Positions 9,751-19,420 of a stretch of 64,000 nucleotides of DNA are shown in pieces. Under the pieces are notes generated by a model. The model had not been told where the DNA came from. It saw only the letters and a list, made by a program, of their open reading frames with translations, and did no database searches. The first letter of the stretch is position 1, and each line of letters opens with the position of its first letter. The position numbers and the translations under genes are program-made. Source of the DNA: Paralithodes platypus (lineage: Eukaryota; Arthropoda; Malacostraca; Decapoda; Lithodidae); assembly GCA_032716605.1 (NCBI GenBank), contig CM064572.1:37588010-37652009 (forward strand), given 5' to 3'.

Positions 9751-10790
9751 CACAGCGGTCTCGGAGGCTTGAGACTACCTGTGCCGAGTGGCAGTGTCCA
9801 CTTTCAATAAATGAAGAATAGAGAGGGCGGCCTGAGTCTCTCAATTCTTCACTAGAGAAAATGTAACCTCGCGGTGGAGCCAATGTCACGTCGGCATGCC
9901 AGACAACGACAAAGTTCCTCGACAAGGACACTTTCGTACGAGTGTTCACTTGGACTCAGTAAAACCAGAGAGGGCGGCAGGCCGGAGTCTCTCTACTTTT
10001 ACTAAGAAAAATGAAGCCTGACAATAGAGACTATGTTCGTGCTGGCATGCCAGACGTCAACAGAGTTCCTCTATCAGGACACTGGTACCTTCCCACTCTA
10101 GAGAATATTGAGGATGGCAGGCCGGACTCCTCAACTTCTTTTAGAGATGGTGCTGGTGTGGGCTTTCCTTAGCGAAATTGACAAGCAGGAGCAGCAGGCC
10201 GGTATCCTCCTTCCAAACCTCTGAATTAGAAAGAGAAATCAGCAGGCCGGTAACTCTCTTCCAAACCCTTTAGGAAAGTTGTTCCTATCTCAGTAGCTGT
10301 GTGTCTTTCTAGCATGCCAGATGAAGACAGAGTTACTGGGATAGGCCATAGCTATCGATAACTTGTAGTCTAAGAAGAAAGTTTCGGCAGGCCGTACACT
10401 TTCTCACTAGACTAGCTAGGAACCGCCTAAGTAGAGTCTCCACGTTAGCTAGGCATGCCTTTCTCTAACGAGGATCCCTAGTATAGGATTTTACTCACAG
10501 ACAGTATGTTTGGGCTTTCGGCAGGCCTGTTAGTCCAACTGAATGGAGGGCAATCTTAAGACTTCATAAGGTGGCATGCCAGTTCTTTTGAAGCCTCAAA
10601 ATTGCTTGACTTTCCTCAGAAATCCTGAACTAGTATTGCGGATTACTGAGTGCACTCCTCCGGTACCTCTAGGATGGTAAGGGCATGAGGAGTTATCCTA
10701 GATGGGGTCCTTGAACCCTTCTTGTTCTGTTGGTCAAGGTCTCCTTCAATATAAGGACATTACTCGGTGGTGGTGTGATGAGTAATGTCA
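9751..10790. repeat. Array of consecutive hairpins with two alternating tip motifs
   Basis: Non-coding. Successive hairpins about 50-80 bp apart carry at their tips GGCAGGCCGG-like (P) or GGCATGCCAG-like (M) motifs. Positions are P 9826, M 9893, P 9976, M 10044, P 10116, P 10193, P 10241, M 10312, P 10385, M 10452, P 10519, M 10573. Stems differ but pair. Examples: 9813-9825 with 9838-9850 (12 of 13), 10365-10382 with about 10396-10413, 10550-10571 with 10584-10604 (17 of 21), and the M hairpin 10285-10345. Further hairpins without the tip motifs follow: 10616-10650, 10652-10693 and 10756-10788 (perfect 10-bp stem). Words outside the stems (GGACACT, AGTTCCTC) recur between units, so it is probably a diverged tandem repeat of about 145 bp with two hairpins per unit. 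Strand and function are unknown. Confidence 0.75.
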
Positions 10791-11940
10791 ATTTGTGTTC
10801 CTAGAGTAGGCTACTTCATCAATGGTTAATTATAAATTCATAGGGGGTTTGCATTACTTCAATAGAACTCTGGAAAACAATAATAGTGAGTGAAGTGAAT
10901 GAATTCTGAACTTTTGGTTCTCGGGGAGGATTGGTGGTGTCGGGTGCATTTAAGGTGTGTCGTGCGCACCTGACAAATGAGGGCTATGATGCGCGCGAGA
11001 CAGCGTTATTCCTTCTCCCTCCTTCTCGTGGTGGTGGTGGTTGGATTTTTACTACAGATCTTGATTGGCAGTAATTTTAGGCATAAGAATATGTAAATCT
11101 CCCTCGGCATGGTGTTGTCTACAGGGGTGTGTACGTATCTAACTTTCCCGGTTCGTGTTGGTAGGCCTGGGAGTACACACGGTATTTAAACGTACGGAGC
11201 GCCCTCTCTCGGGGCGCGGGAGCATCAGATCTCCCGCGTTATTTTTACTTGGAGACGATTAAATACAGGGTATTCTTATCTAGAAAGAAGCATGTGTGGT
11301 TTGTGTAACTAGCAAACTAGTTGAAGAGTGTCAAAAAAAGGCATGTGTATATATGTGTGGAAAAACAGTGTTCCAAGATCTATCGAAGTATAGGTTCACA
11401 TCTTATTGCATAACATAGTTTACATACAGGCATATAATGGTTTCATCTGGCATTGATTTCTTCGGTAGCGAAGATACGAGTTTCTTCTTAACTTCTACTT
11501 CTCTATTCTCCCCGAGTTATATGGTGAGGTGGGGAGAAAAGGAAAACTCAAGAATACATTGATCATGGTTGGTCTTCGAGGGTGAAGACAATGTTCGTTT
11601 ATTACAATGTACAGGGGTCATGATGACATTTACTATATATCATATAAAGAAGTACATATTGGAAAAATAGGAGAGGAGTATAGGTGGTTCAGAAATGGAT
11701 ACTGAACCTCAGCTTCCTATTCGTGGTGGTAGTAGGAGTCAGCGTCCGCTTTGATGTGGTGGGGCGTTCTTCTTCCGGAGCGGCTTCTCACGCCTTGTCC
11801 GGGGTGACTCGGGATGCGCCTGCTTCCGGTTGTTCCTCTGTCTTCTCTCTCGTCTTCTTCAGCCTCTGTGATGGCCTCTTGGTCTCTTTCTGCTCCGGGG
11901 ATTCTTCCTCTCGATCTCTTTTTCGAGGTATTTTAATCTC
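10791..11940. other. Hairpin-rich non-coding continuation
   Basis: No convincing ORF. Short perfect stems keep appearing: CGCGGGAG/CTCCCGCG around 11214-11237, GTGTGTAC/GTACACAC around 11131-11181, AACTAG/CTAGTT near 11310, TTCTCCCC/GGGGAGAA near 11497-11540, and GGTTCA/TGAACC near 11676-11707 within a longer outer pairing. Individually these are near chance expectation. Their density next to the main array is what is notable. The small frame at 11684-11959 has no recognisable motif. Confidence 0.45.
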
Positions 11941-11984
11941 TATTATTCCTTTACTTTAGACAAAGTTTGTGTTTTCCCCTCCAA

Positions 11985-12080
11985 TTGTTTGTCTGTCTAC
12001 TTCATTTTAAACAGGATATCTCACAAATTTATGAACAGATTTTCACGAAATTTGGTGAGCAGATAGGATATGCGCCAGGA
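11985..12080 (+). repeat. Relative of the 6380-6637 module
   Basis: Contains GTCTGTCTAC, ATATCTCACAAATTTATGAA and GATTTTCACGAAATTTGGTG. The spacing and GATTTTCnnnAAATTT word resemble 6470-6530. It is followed by a TCTA-rich tract at 12098-12170. Confidence 0.4.
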
Positions 12081-12233
12081 AAGAAGTGATTCAATTCATC
12101 AATCTATCTATCCACCAATCTATTTATCTATCCTCCTATCTATCAACCCACCTAACTATCTATCTAGTTTTCTAGCTTCATAAACTGGAAGTTATTTACA
12201 TCAAATGATGTTGTTACAAATTATAAAGACAAA

Positions 12234-14638
12234 ATGAGTAAGACTATTGTACAGTCTGATTTAATGAACTTTAGTTGTTTAGATTGTTGTACATACAGAT
12301 GTGAAAACAATAGTCATATTGCAGAATTGAATTACATTTATAACTCACTTGTAAGTATACTGAAAGAGTCGTCTGAGGAATATGCAATTGAAAGTACAAA
12401 AAATTATCAGATAAAACCAGGATGGAATGACCATGTTAGTGTGTTGTATAAAAATGCTAGAGTACATTTCTTAAAATGGAAAGAATATGGCTGTCCTGTA
12501 TATGGTGATTTACTTGACAATATGACATCTTCCAGGAAACTGTTTAAGAACGCATTAAAATATATTAAAAATAATGAAATCAATATTAGAAATGAGTCTT
12601 TAAGCAATAACAGATATAATGCATTCTGGAAAGAAGTCAGGAAAACTAAAACTAATAAGTGTTATTTAAATGTTAAAATTGAAGGTGAATGTGACTCCAG
12701 TAAAATTGCTGAGAAATGTTCGCAGAATTTTAAAAACGTTTTTGATGACAGCAAATGCCAGAAAAGAGATAAATATGAACTTATAAGAGATAAGTTAAAT
12801 GTGCATGTGCAAAGAGGCAAATTATTGGGAATTATCAACACCAAAGATGTTTGTTTGGCAATATCTGAGCTAAATTGGGTCATTGGCCATGATAACATTA
12901 ATTCTAATCATGTGAAGTTTTGTTCTGAAAGCGCGGTAAGACAAATTGCTAAAATGTTTTCATCATTTATTGCACATGGACATTTGCCTGATGAGATGAC
13001 GTCCGGACTTATTTTGCCCCTTATTAAAGATAAATATAAAGATCAAAGCTCCTTGTATAATTATAGACCTATTATATCATCGCCAGTTTTCTTAAAATTA
13101 TTTGAATATTGCTTAAAATATAAAATTTTGCATTATGTGAACTTTAATGAGAGGCAGCATGGGTTTAGGGCTAATCACTCTACATCCTCAGCGTGCTTGA
13201 TTTTTAAAGAAACAATTTTAAGATACAGATTAGAAGACTCAAATGTGTATACAGCTTTCATTAATTTAAAAAAAGCTTTTGATAAAGTTAATCATTTCAC
13301 ATTAATAAGTAAACTTATTGAAGCAGGTATTCCACACTTTTATGCGAACATAATATTATATCTTTATATAAATCAACTGGTTGCTACTAAGCATAAAGAC
13401 TCAATATCAAAACCCTGGAAAATAATGAATGGAGTAAGACAGGTGGGACAGGTAAGACAAAGTCTTGTCTCCGATATTATTTAATCTTGATATAGATAAG
13501 CTGATTGAAAAAGTGTCTAAATGTAAAAATGGGTGCACACTAGGAAATATATCAAGTAATATTAGTGCTTACGCTGACGATATTGTTGTATTAGCACCAT
13601 CGTCATCGGGATTCCAGTTTTTACTAAATATGCTTGGAAATGAAGCAAAAGAAATTTATATTGACATTAATATTAATAAATCATCATGCCTGGTGAGTTA
13701 TCTGCTCAACAGGTGGCGTTGTGTGTGTGTAAGTGTGAGAGTCCGAGTGTAGGGGGTGAGACAGTGAAGCACGGGAACGAGGTGGCTTCAGAGATGGGGT
13801 CGTTTCGGGCCATGAGTGAGCACCGTGCCTCATGTGAAGGCAAGATGGCAGGTGCTCGTTGTACTCTACGTGCTTCACATGTCTCACTCCCTAGACTGGA
13901 ACAAGACCTCACGGGCTGCACTGTTCATTGTAAAGCGGTGAATGTTAAGACTCTCAGCCTATGCCCGAGAGGAAGTAAGTTGGAATATAGAAAAAAAAAA
14001 AAATGCATGTATATCAAAGACAATAAAGATAAAAACTTAAAGCCAAAGTTGATGCTATGTGGAGAGATATTGAATGTTGTTAATGAACAAAAGTATCTAG
14101 GGTTTATAATAGGGATGATAATTTAAATAATGACAAAGACGTAATTAGGTGTCGTAACAGGTTTTATAATGAATTTAATTGTATTTTACGTACATTTTCT
14201 AATGTTAATGTTAGGGTTTTTACTCAGTTGTTCCAAAGTTACTGCTCAAGTTTTTATGTTTCTGAATTATGGTTTTATAACAAAAAGTGCAAACTTCCTC
14301 TTAAGCAATTTGCAATTGGTTACCACAAAGCAATAAAGAAAATGCTGAAATTAAAATATTGGGAAAGTAATCATCATGCATGTGAATTGGCTGGACTAAT
14401 GACATTTAATCATTTAATGAATTGGTTAAAAATTAGATTTGCTCACAAATGTCTCCTAATACCTTGCAAGTTTTTACAGAAATGTTTATTAAACCTTGAT
14501 GAATACCTATCGTTAGGAAAGGAAGTTAACCATATCCTATTACATGAATATGACGTATCAGATTTGAAAACTAATTGTATAAATGCTATCAAGTCAGGAA
14601 TTATGTTTGTACAAAACCATGAACCTAGAATGCGGTAA
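12234..14638 (+). pseudogene. Non-LTR ORF2 reverse transcriptase, several breaks
   Basis: Readable pieces: a pre-RT region with WNDHVSVLYKNARVHFLKW, RT blocks YNYRPIISSPVFLKLFEY, RQHGFRANHSTSSA and KKAFDKVNH (12234-13484), then AYADDIVVLAPSSSG in another frame (13465-13685). After the SINE come NEQKYLGFI (14000-14126) and a C-terminal stretch (14228-14638). Breaks: a frameshift with apparent duplication at the motif-B region near 13430-13470, the SINE, and a frameshift after 14126. Motif A reads FINLKKAFD, with Asn where catalytic Asp is normal. No endonuclease domain is seen; the element starts after it. Confidence 0.85.
13690..14002 (+). mobile_element. SINE (GGTGGCGTT family), poly(A)-tailed
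   Basis: Body of about 300 bp ending in an A13 tail. It is flanked by a 4-bp duplication ATGC (13686-13689 and 14003-14006) that restores the RT frame when collapsed. The same family is at 23906-24156 on the minus strand. The second copy contains GGTTCGAGCC, a good Pol III B-box-like word, suggesting a tRNA-type origin. Here that site is degenerate (TCGTTTCGGGCC). Confidence 0.8.
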
Positions 14639-14776
14639 TGTATGAGGTTACTGTTATCTCTATTGTCTATATGTAAAAAGTTAATTGTGTTGCCTTTTAT
14701 GAAATAAAGATTTGAGTCTGAGTCTATCTGTATATATGTAAAATGTTACCATGTAACCTTTTATGAAATAAAGAAT

Positions 14777-14807
<31 letters not shown>

Positions 14808-14914
14808 CTATCCAAATATCTATCTTCATCACCCCCGTAAGTTAGAAACCCCCCACCCCCTGAGAATGAGAATCTGGCGAAAGGTTGGCAAGTGAGGGGG
14901 AGAACTAGACAGCT

Positions 14915-15100
14915 GTTCTGTGTGTGAGAGAGAGAGATTGAGTGAGAGTGAGTGAGTGATTGCCTGTGTGTGGTGTGTGTGTGTGTGTGAGAGAGTGAGA
15001 GTGAGTGAGTGAGAAAGTAAAGCAAGGGGAGAAGACTTGAGTTTGATTTGTTGTGTGTGTGTGAGTATGAGTGAGTGACAGTGTGTGTGTGTGTGTACTA
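14915..15100. repeat. (GA/GT)n compound microsatellite
   Basis: Alternating GAGT, GA and GT tracts. The Ser-Leu and Thr-His repeat frames on the minus strand are artefacts. Confidence 0.95.
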
Positions 15101-15231
15101 TATTTCCACCTCTGCTCTCTGAACAAAGTCAAAGTCAAAGCTATTGGAAGCTTGAACGTCTGAACAACCGAGCAAAAACATAAAATCAAGTAAAACACAA
15201 ATGAAAAAAATATATAACGGTGGACTAAAGA

Positions 15232-15640
15232 TTAAGGGAGTCCACCTCGCCTTTTTTCTCTTTCTCTCCCTCCCTCTTTGGCTTGTATCCATTTGGCACC
15301 ATTCAGCCTACTGTTTTAAGACGTTTACCCCCATCCAGGTGTCAATATTGTCCTGGTGAGCGGTAGTGAGCCAGCATATATATATATATGTTTTTGCTTT
15401 GATAGCAAGCTAAATTTGTACATTTTTCGATATAAAAAATTCTCCGGCGAAGCCGGATTTCTCCATACAATGCTGGCTCGCTATCGCTCGCCAGGAAGAA
15501 ATCGATACCTGGATGGGGATAAACGTCTTAAAACAGTTGGCTGAATAGGGCCGAATGGATACAAGCCAGGGAAAGAGAGAAAAGGAGAGAAAGATACAAA
15601 AAAGCCAGTGACCCCCTCTTAAGAGAGCTTTAGTTTTCCA
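15232..15640. repeat. Inverted pair of the TCTTAAAACAGT repeat
   Basis: 15232-15375 (minus) and about 15465-15640 (plus) are copies of the same repeat facing each other. They share CCTGGATGGGG, AACGTCTTAAAACAGT, GGATACAAGCC and purine tracts. About 90 bp lies between them, including (TA)n at 15376-15390 and a perfect TCCGGC-GAA-GCCGGA hairpin near 15442-15458. A third copy is at 8935-9060. Confidence 0.7.
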
Positions 15641-15768
15641 GGCGTCTGACCCTTCTGTACCGGTGACGTCTTTTGTATTTGACTTCAGCTGCATTTCGAC
15701 GATTTTATGAAGCGCTTAGGAGGGATATATGGTAGCCAAAATAATTAATTGAGATAGTGTGTAGCTTT
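15641..15768 (+). repeat. One-ended relic of the TACCGG MITE family
   Basis: Begins CCCTTCTGTACCGGTGACGTC and continues CGACGATTTTATGAAGCGCTT, like the terminal region of the MITE at 15773-16069, but no matching right end is visible. Confidence 0.55.
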
Positions 15769-15772
15769 TTAA

Positions 15773-16069
15773 CCCCTTCTGTACCGGCGATGTCTTTTTC
15801 ATTATGTTCTTGCAAATATTAGACGATTTAATTCCGTTTAGGAAGGACCTTTAGCAATTAAAACACCTCCAACTCTCTCATGTATCCCTTTAAACTCCCA
15901 CAGATTGTTCTTAAGCTGTATAAAGTTGGCCAAATATTTCTAAAATGAGACAAAACAGACGTCACCAATACTGTAAGGGTCAATATGTAGACGTATTTTC
16001 CTAAGCTGAATAACATCGTTGAATAGCTGCCACAATATAATGAAAAGGACATCACCGGTACTGAAGGGG
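15773..16069. mobile_element. TTAA-flanked MITE (TACCGG family), complete
   Basis: Both ends begin CCCCTTC(T/A)GTACCGG and the inverted similarity runs on for roughly 80 bp. TTAA flanks both sides (15769-15772 and 16070-16073), the target duplication of piggyBac-type transposons. An internal stretch (about 15955-15982) is another inverted terminal fragment, indicating a nested or rearranged copy. There is no coding capacity, so movement would need a transposase from elsewhere. Confidence 0.8.
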
Positions 16070-16073
16070 TTAA

Positions 16074-16240
16074 ACATTTAACTTACAGTATTTGATGGCA
16101 CATTTCTAGACTTTATTCTGGATACTATTAGGCGATTTTATGGCATTTTGGAAGGATATCTAGGAATCGAAGGGGTAAACACTATCTCATTTAACCCTTT
16201 CACTCTCTAAGGCTTAGAGAATTAAAGGGTTAATTGAGAT
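16074..16240. repeat. Related TTAA-flanked palindromic fragments
   Basis: A relic at about 16075-16188 keeps TTAGGCGATTTTATGGC and AAGGGGTAAAC. It is followed by a 43-bp mini-palindrome with perfect TTAACCCTTT / AAAGGGTTAA arms (16191-16200 and 16224-16233) and an inner CTCTAAG/CTTAGAG pair. Confidence 0.6.
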
Positions 16241-16243
16241 AGT

Positions 16244-16504
16244 GTTTTGATTCTTAATGTAATTGTATTGAAAAATCAAACGTCTTCTCATTTTTGCTTC
16301 TAGGGAATTAGAAATAAATGTTATTAACCGCTTTAGGATTATAACAAGTTACGACGATTTTATTCAGCTTAGAGTCTAAGCTGAATAAAATCGTCATAAC
16401 ACGTTATAATCCTAAAGCGGTTAATACAATTTATTTATAATTCCCTAGAAGCAAAAATGGGAAGGCGTTTGATTTTTCAATACAATTATATTAAGAATCA
16501 AAAC
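16244..16504. repeat. Near-perfect foldback, 130-bp arms, 1-nt centre
   Basis: 16244-16373 and 16375-16504 are reverse complements with only a few mismatches and small indels, meeting at CTTAGA-G-TCTAAG. The inner arm contains ACGATTTTATTCAGCTTAG, resembling interior sequence of the neighbouring MITE. Arms this long with no spacer would fold into a single long double-stranded RNA if transcribed. Confidence 0.88.
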
Positions 16505-16547
16505 AAATAGACTAGCATAATGTAACTCTCTCTCTTCTTTCTGTCTG

Positions 16548-16588
16548 TATATTATATATACTGTATATATATATATATATATATATAC
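16548..16588. repeat. (TA)n microsatellite
   Basis: Abuts the 3' end of the minus-strand LINE that begins at 16605. Confidence 0.95.
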
Positions 16589-16616
16589 CTCATCTATGTG
16601 GAGTTCGTCACTCTTG

Positions 16617-19420
16617 CTAGTGGTACCGAGGAGCGCACTGCCCTTCGTTGTTGTTTGAGAATTGGTGCAGCAGACTATTCGAAGAGGCGGAGCGCTCCCT
16701 TGCGAAGATGGGCTCGTCTGGCAATTTTTGTAGTTCGACATCGGGAGCTCTCTTGAAGCTGTCTAACGAGACGCCTCTCATGTCTCTTACTCCCCGCGGG
16801 AGTTTGTTGAAGAGACGTGCTCCTCTGTGTGATAACCAGCCCTCTCGCAGAGACCCTATAGCACCTTGATTTTTCATCTTGGGGATATCGCATTCCCAGC
16901 CTCTCCGATCACTGAACTTCATTGCTATTGGGGTATGTAGATTTGGTACAAAACCCTCTGCGATTTTCCACGTACAGTATATATTATTAAGTATCGTTCC
17001 CTTCTACGTTCCAACGAATACAGCTTTAGTGATTTTAAACGATCCCAATAGTGTAAATGTTTTTCTGAGTTTATATGTGAGGTGAAGTTCCTTTGTACAC
17101 TTTCTAAGTCATTAATTTCACCTGATTTGTAAGGGAATGTTAATATGTTACAGTGTTCTAGCCGCGGTAGCACCAGGGATTTGAAGAGTGTTATCATAGG
17201 CAATTCACCGCAGGTTTTATATGTACGTAGAATCCAACCTGTTAGCCGTTTCGCAGCTGCAACTTGACCTGATTATGTTCTTTGAATCCCATATTTTCAG
17301 ACATTATCACCCCAAGGTCTTTCACATTGTCTTTACGTTCTATTATGTGATTGGATTCTGTTATGTAACTTGTGTTCTCTTTAACGAAATCCTCGTCTCG
17401 TCTCCGTATCGTATTAATTGGAATTTGTCTTCATTAAACTGCATGTTATTGTCCCTGGTCTACTGGAACACCTTATTTATGTCCTCTTGCAGCCGGCCTG
17501 TGTCTTCCTGTGTCTTTACTATCATACTCAGTTGCATGTCATCCACAAAGAAGGATACTGTACTGTGTCTTGTGTTGGCATCTATGTCATTTATTAGAAT
17601 GAAGAAAAGAAGGGGCGCTAGTACTGTGCCTTGGGGAACTGAGCTTTTGACATCTGAAGGCTCAGATGTTACTTGGCTTACTGCTACTGATTGTTTCCAG
17701 TTCACGAGGAAGTTGTATATCCACCTTCTGATTTTACCTGTTATCCCTTTTGCTTTAAGTTTGTGTGCAATAATACCGTGATCACATTTATCAAATGCCT
17801 TAGCAAAATCGGTGTAAATGACGTCCACGTTTTTCTTTTCTTCTAGGGATTTAAGAATTCTGTCGTAATGTTCCAGTAGTTGCGAGAGACATGATCTTCC
17901 TGCTCTGAACCCGTGTTGACCAGTGTTGTGTAGTTCATTTTTTTCCATAAATGTTGAGATTTTGCCTCGCAGGACTCGCTCGAAAATTTTAATGATGTGA
18001 GAAGTCAGAGCTACTGGGCGATAGTTTTTTGGTAGTGCTTTACTCCCTCCTTTATGCAAAGGGGCAATTATTGCATTTTTCAAACTATCCGGTATTTCTC
18101 CAGTGTCTAGACTCCTTCTCCACATTATAGCCAGGGGTTTTGAGAGGTTTTCCTTACATTTCTTTATTAGGATCGAACTCCAAGAGTCAGGGCCTGGTGC
18201 CGAGTGGGATGGCATGTTGGCGATGGCTTCTGCTATGTCTTTTGGTCCGAAATGCATTTCCAGAATCTGGGGGGTTTCCGTGGGGGGATTATTCATTAAC
18301 AATTAATTTTGGTCTCTGATTGCTTTTGTTTCGTCAGGCTTACTGAAGGCTGTTTCATACTGTAGACGTAATAGTTCACTCATTTCCTTTTTGTCCCCTG
18401 TGAATGACCCATCATCTTTACTTAGTGGGCCGATGTTTGATGTGGTTTTAGTCTTATGCTTAGCGTATGAAAAGAAGTACTTGGAGTTTTCCTTTATGTT
18501 TGCAATAGCTTTGCTCTCCTCTTCTATGTGTTGTAGCCCATAGGAGATTCTTAGTCGTTGTTCAATTTCCACAATTTCTCTATTATCTATTTTGACCTTT
18601 TGTCTTTCCTGTAGATTTTGTTGTGTGCGTCTTTGTGTTAGTAATTTTCTTCTTCTGAACAGCTTTCTTCTCTCCCGTTCTTGTTTGCTTCTTCGTCTTG
18701 TTTGTCTTTCTGGTATGTGGTGGCTACAGATTTGGGTCATGGTTTCCGTTAATAGGACTAGGCATTCTGATGGTGTCCTGTTGTTCATTAAATCTTCCCA
18801 GTCTATTTCCTCCATTTCTTGGTTTAGCTCTTCCCACCTAATATTTTTGCTATTGAAGTTAAATTTGCTGAATGGACCAGTTTTTGGTCTAGTTTCTGAG
18901 GTGTTCTGTACACATGCTAGGGTTGTTTTGATCTCAATTAATGTATGATCTGAGTATGTTGTGTCCGATATGTTAACACTGTGCACTAGGTTGTCATTAT
19001 TAGTCATTATTAGTATTCATATGTGGGTTCGGTAATATGCTGGTTAAGACTAAACAAGTCGCAAAGTTTAAATAGTTCTCTTGCATTTGCTTCTCTGGCG
19101 TTTATCGACACTACTTGGTCTTCTAGTTGCCTCCACTTGATGTTTGGAAGGTTAAAATCTCCTAACCACACAATATTTGGTGTCGGGTTTCCCAGGGCTT
19201 CCACTTCTGATTTTATCATGTTGAGCTGGGTTTTGAATTCTTCTAAGGATGAGTCAGGAGGTCTGTATGTAACAATAACTGCTAGGTTTAAGGATTCTAT
19301 TTTAACTCCAAGTATTTCCACTACTTCATTACTGTTATTTAGAAATTCAATGGATATCAGCGAGTCATGAATGTACAAGGCTACACCTCCACGAGTTCTA
19401 TGCGTTCTGTCCGCCCTATG
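16617..19420 (-). pseudogene. LINE-A ORF2, main part (endonuclease end, RT, C-terminus)
   Basis: From the minus strand: RADRTHRTRGGVALYIHDS, VTYRPPDSS, IVWLGDFNLPNIKW (endonuclease, 19420-19010), then DTTYSDHTLIEI (19007-18303), then RT with SAPGPDSWS, QHGFRAGRSC, VIYTDFAKAFDKCDH, SSVPQGTVLAPLLF and VSFFVDDMQL (18302-17460). The C-terminus has LESVQRNF and GWLSHRGARLFNKLP (17203-16617). Damage: a frameshift near 19010 beside a 10-bp tandem TAATAATGAC duplication, an in-frame TAA at 18303-18305, and frameshifts between 17460 and 17203 and near 16922. RT catalytic residues are still readable. Confidence 0.88.

Larger units (their letters stand above)
12190..14812 (+). mobile_element. LINE with (TAAC)n tail, split by a SINE
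   Basis: 5'-truncated non-LTR retrotransposon comprising an RT region (12234-14638), a 3' UTR with a duplicated block ending in TTTTATGAAATAAAGA (about 14694-14714 and 14757-14774), and a (TAAC)n tail (14776-14806). A SINE interrupts it at 13690-14002. I cannot assign the clade with certainty. Confidence 0.8.

Noticed and set aside
9751..10790. CRISPR-like array.
   Set aside because: The conserved words are short hairpin tips, not direct repeats of 24-40 bp, spacing varies from about 48 to 82 bp, the would-be spacers pair with each other as stems, and no cas gene or prokaryotic context exists.
11684..11959. 91-codon frame with a hydrophobic start, possible secreted peptide.
   Set aside because: Ser/Val-rich without motif, in hairpin-rich non-coding DNA, and no splice or homolog evidence visible.
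13430..13470. Spliceosomal intron or programmed frameshift in the 12234 LINE.
   Set aside because: The region looks like a local duplication of AGACAGGT-type sequence with frame loss, and the copy has other inactivating changes.
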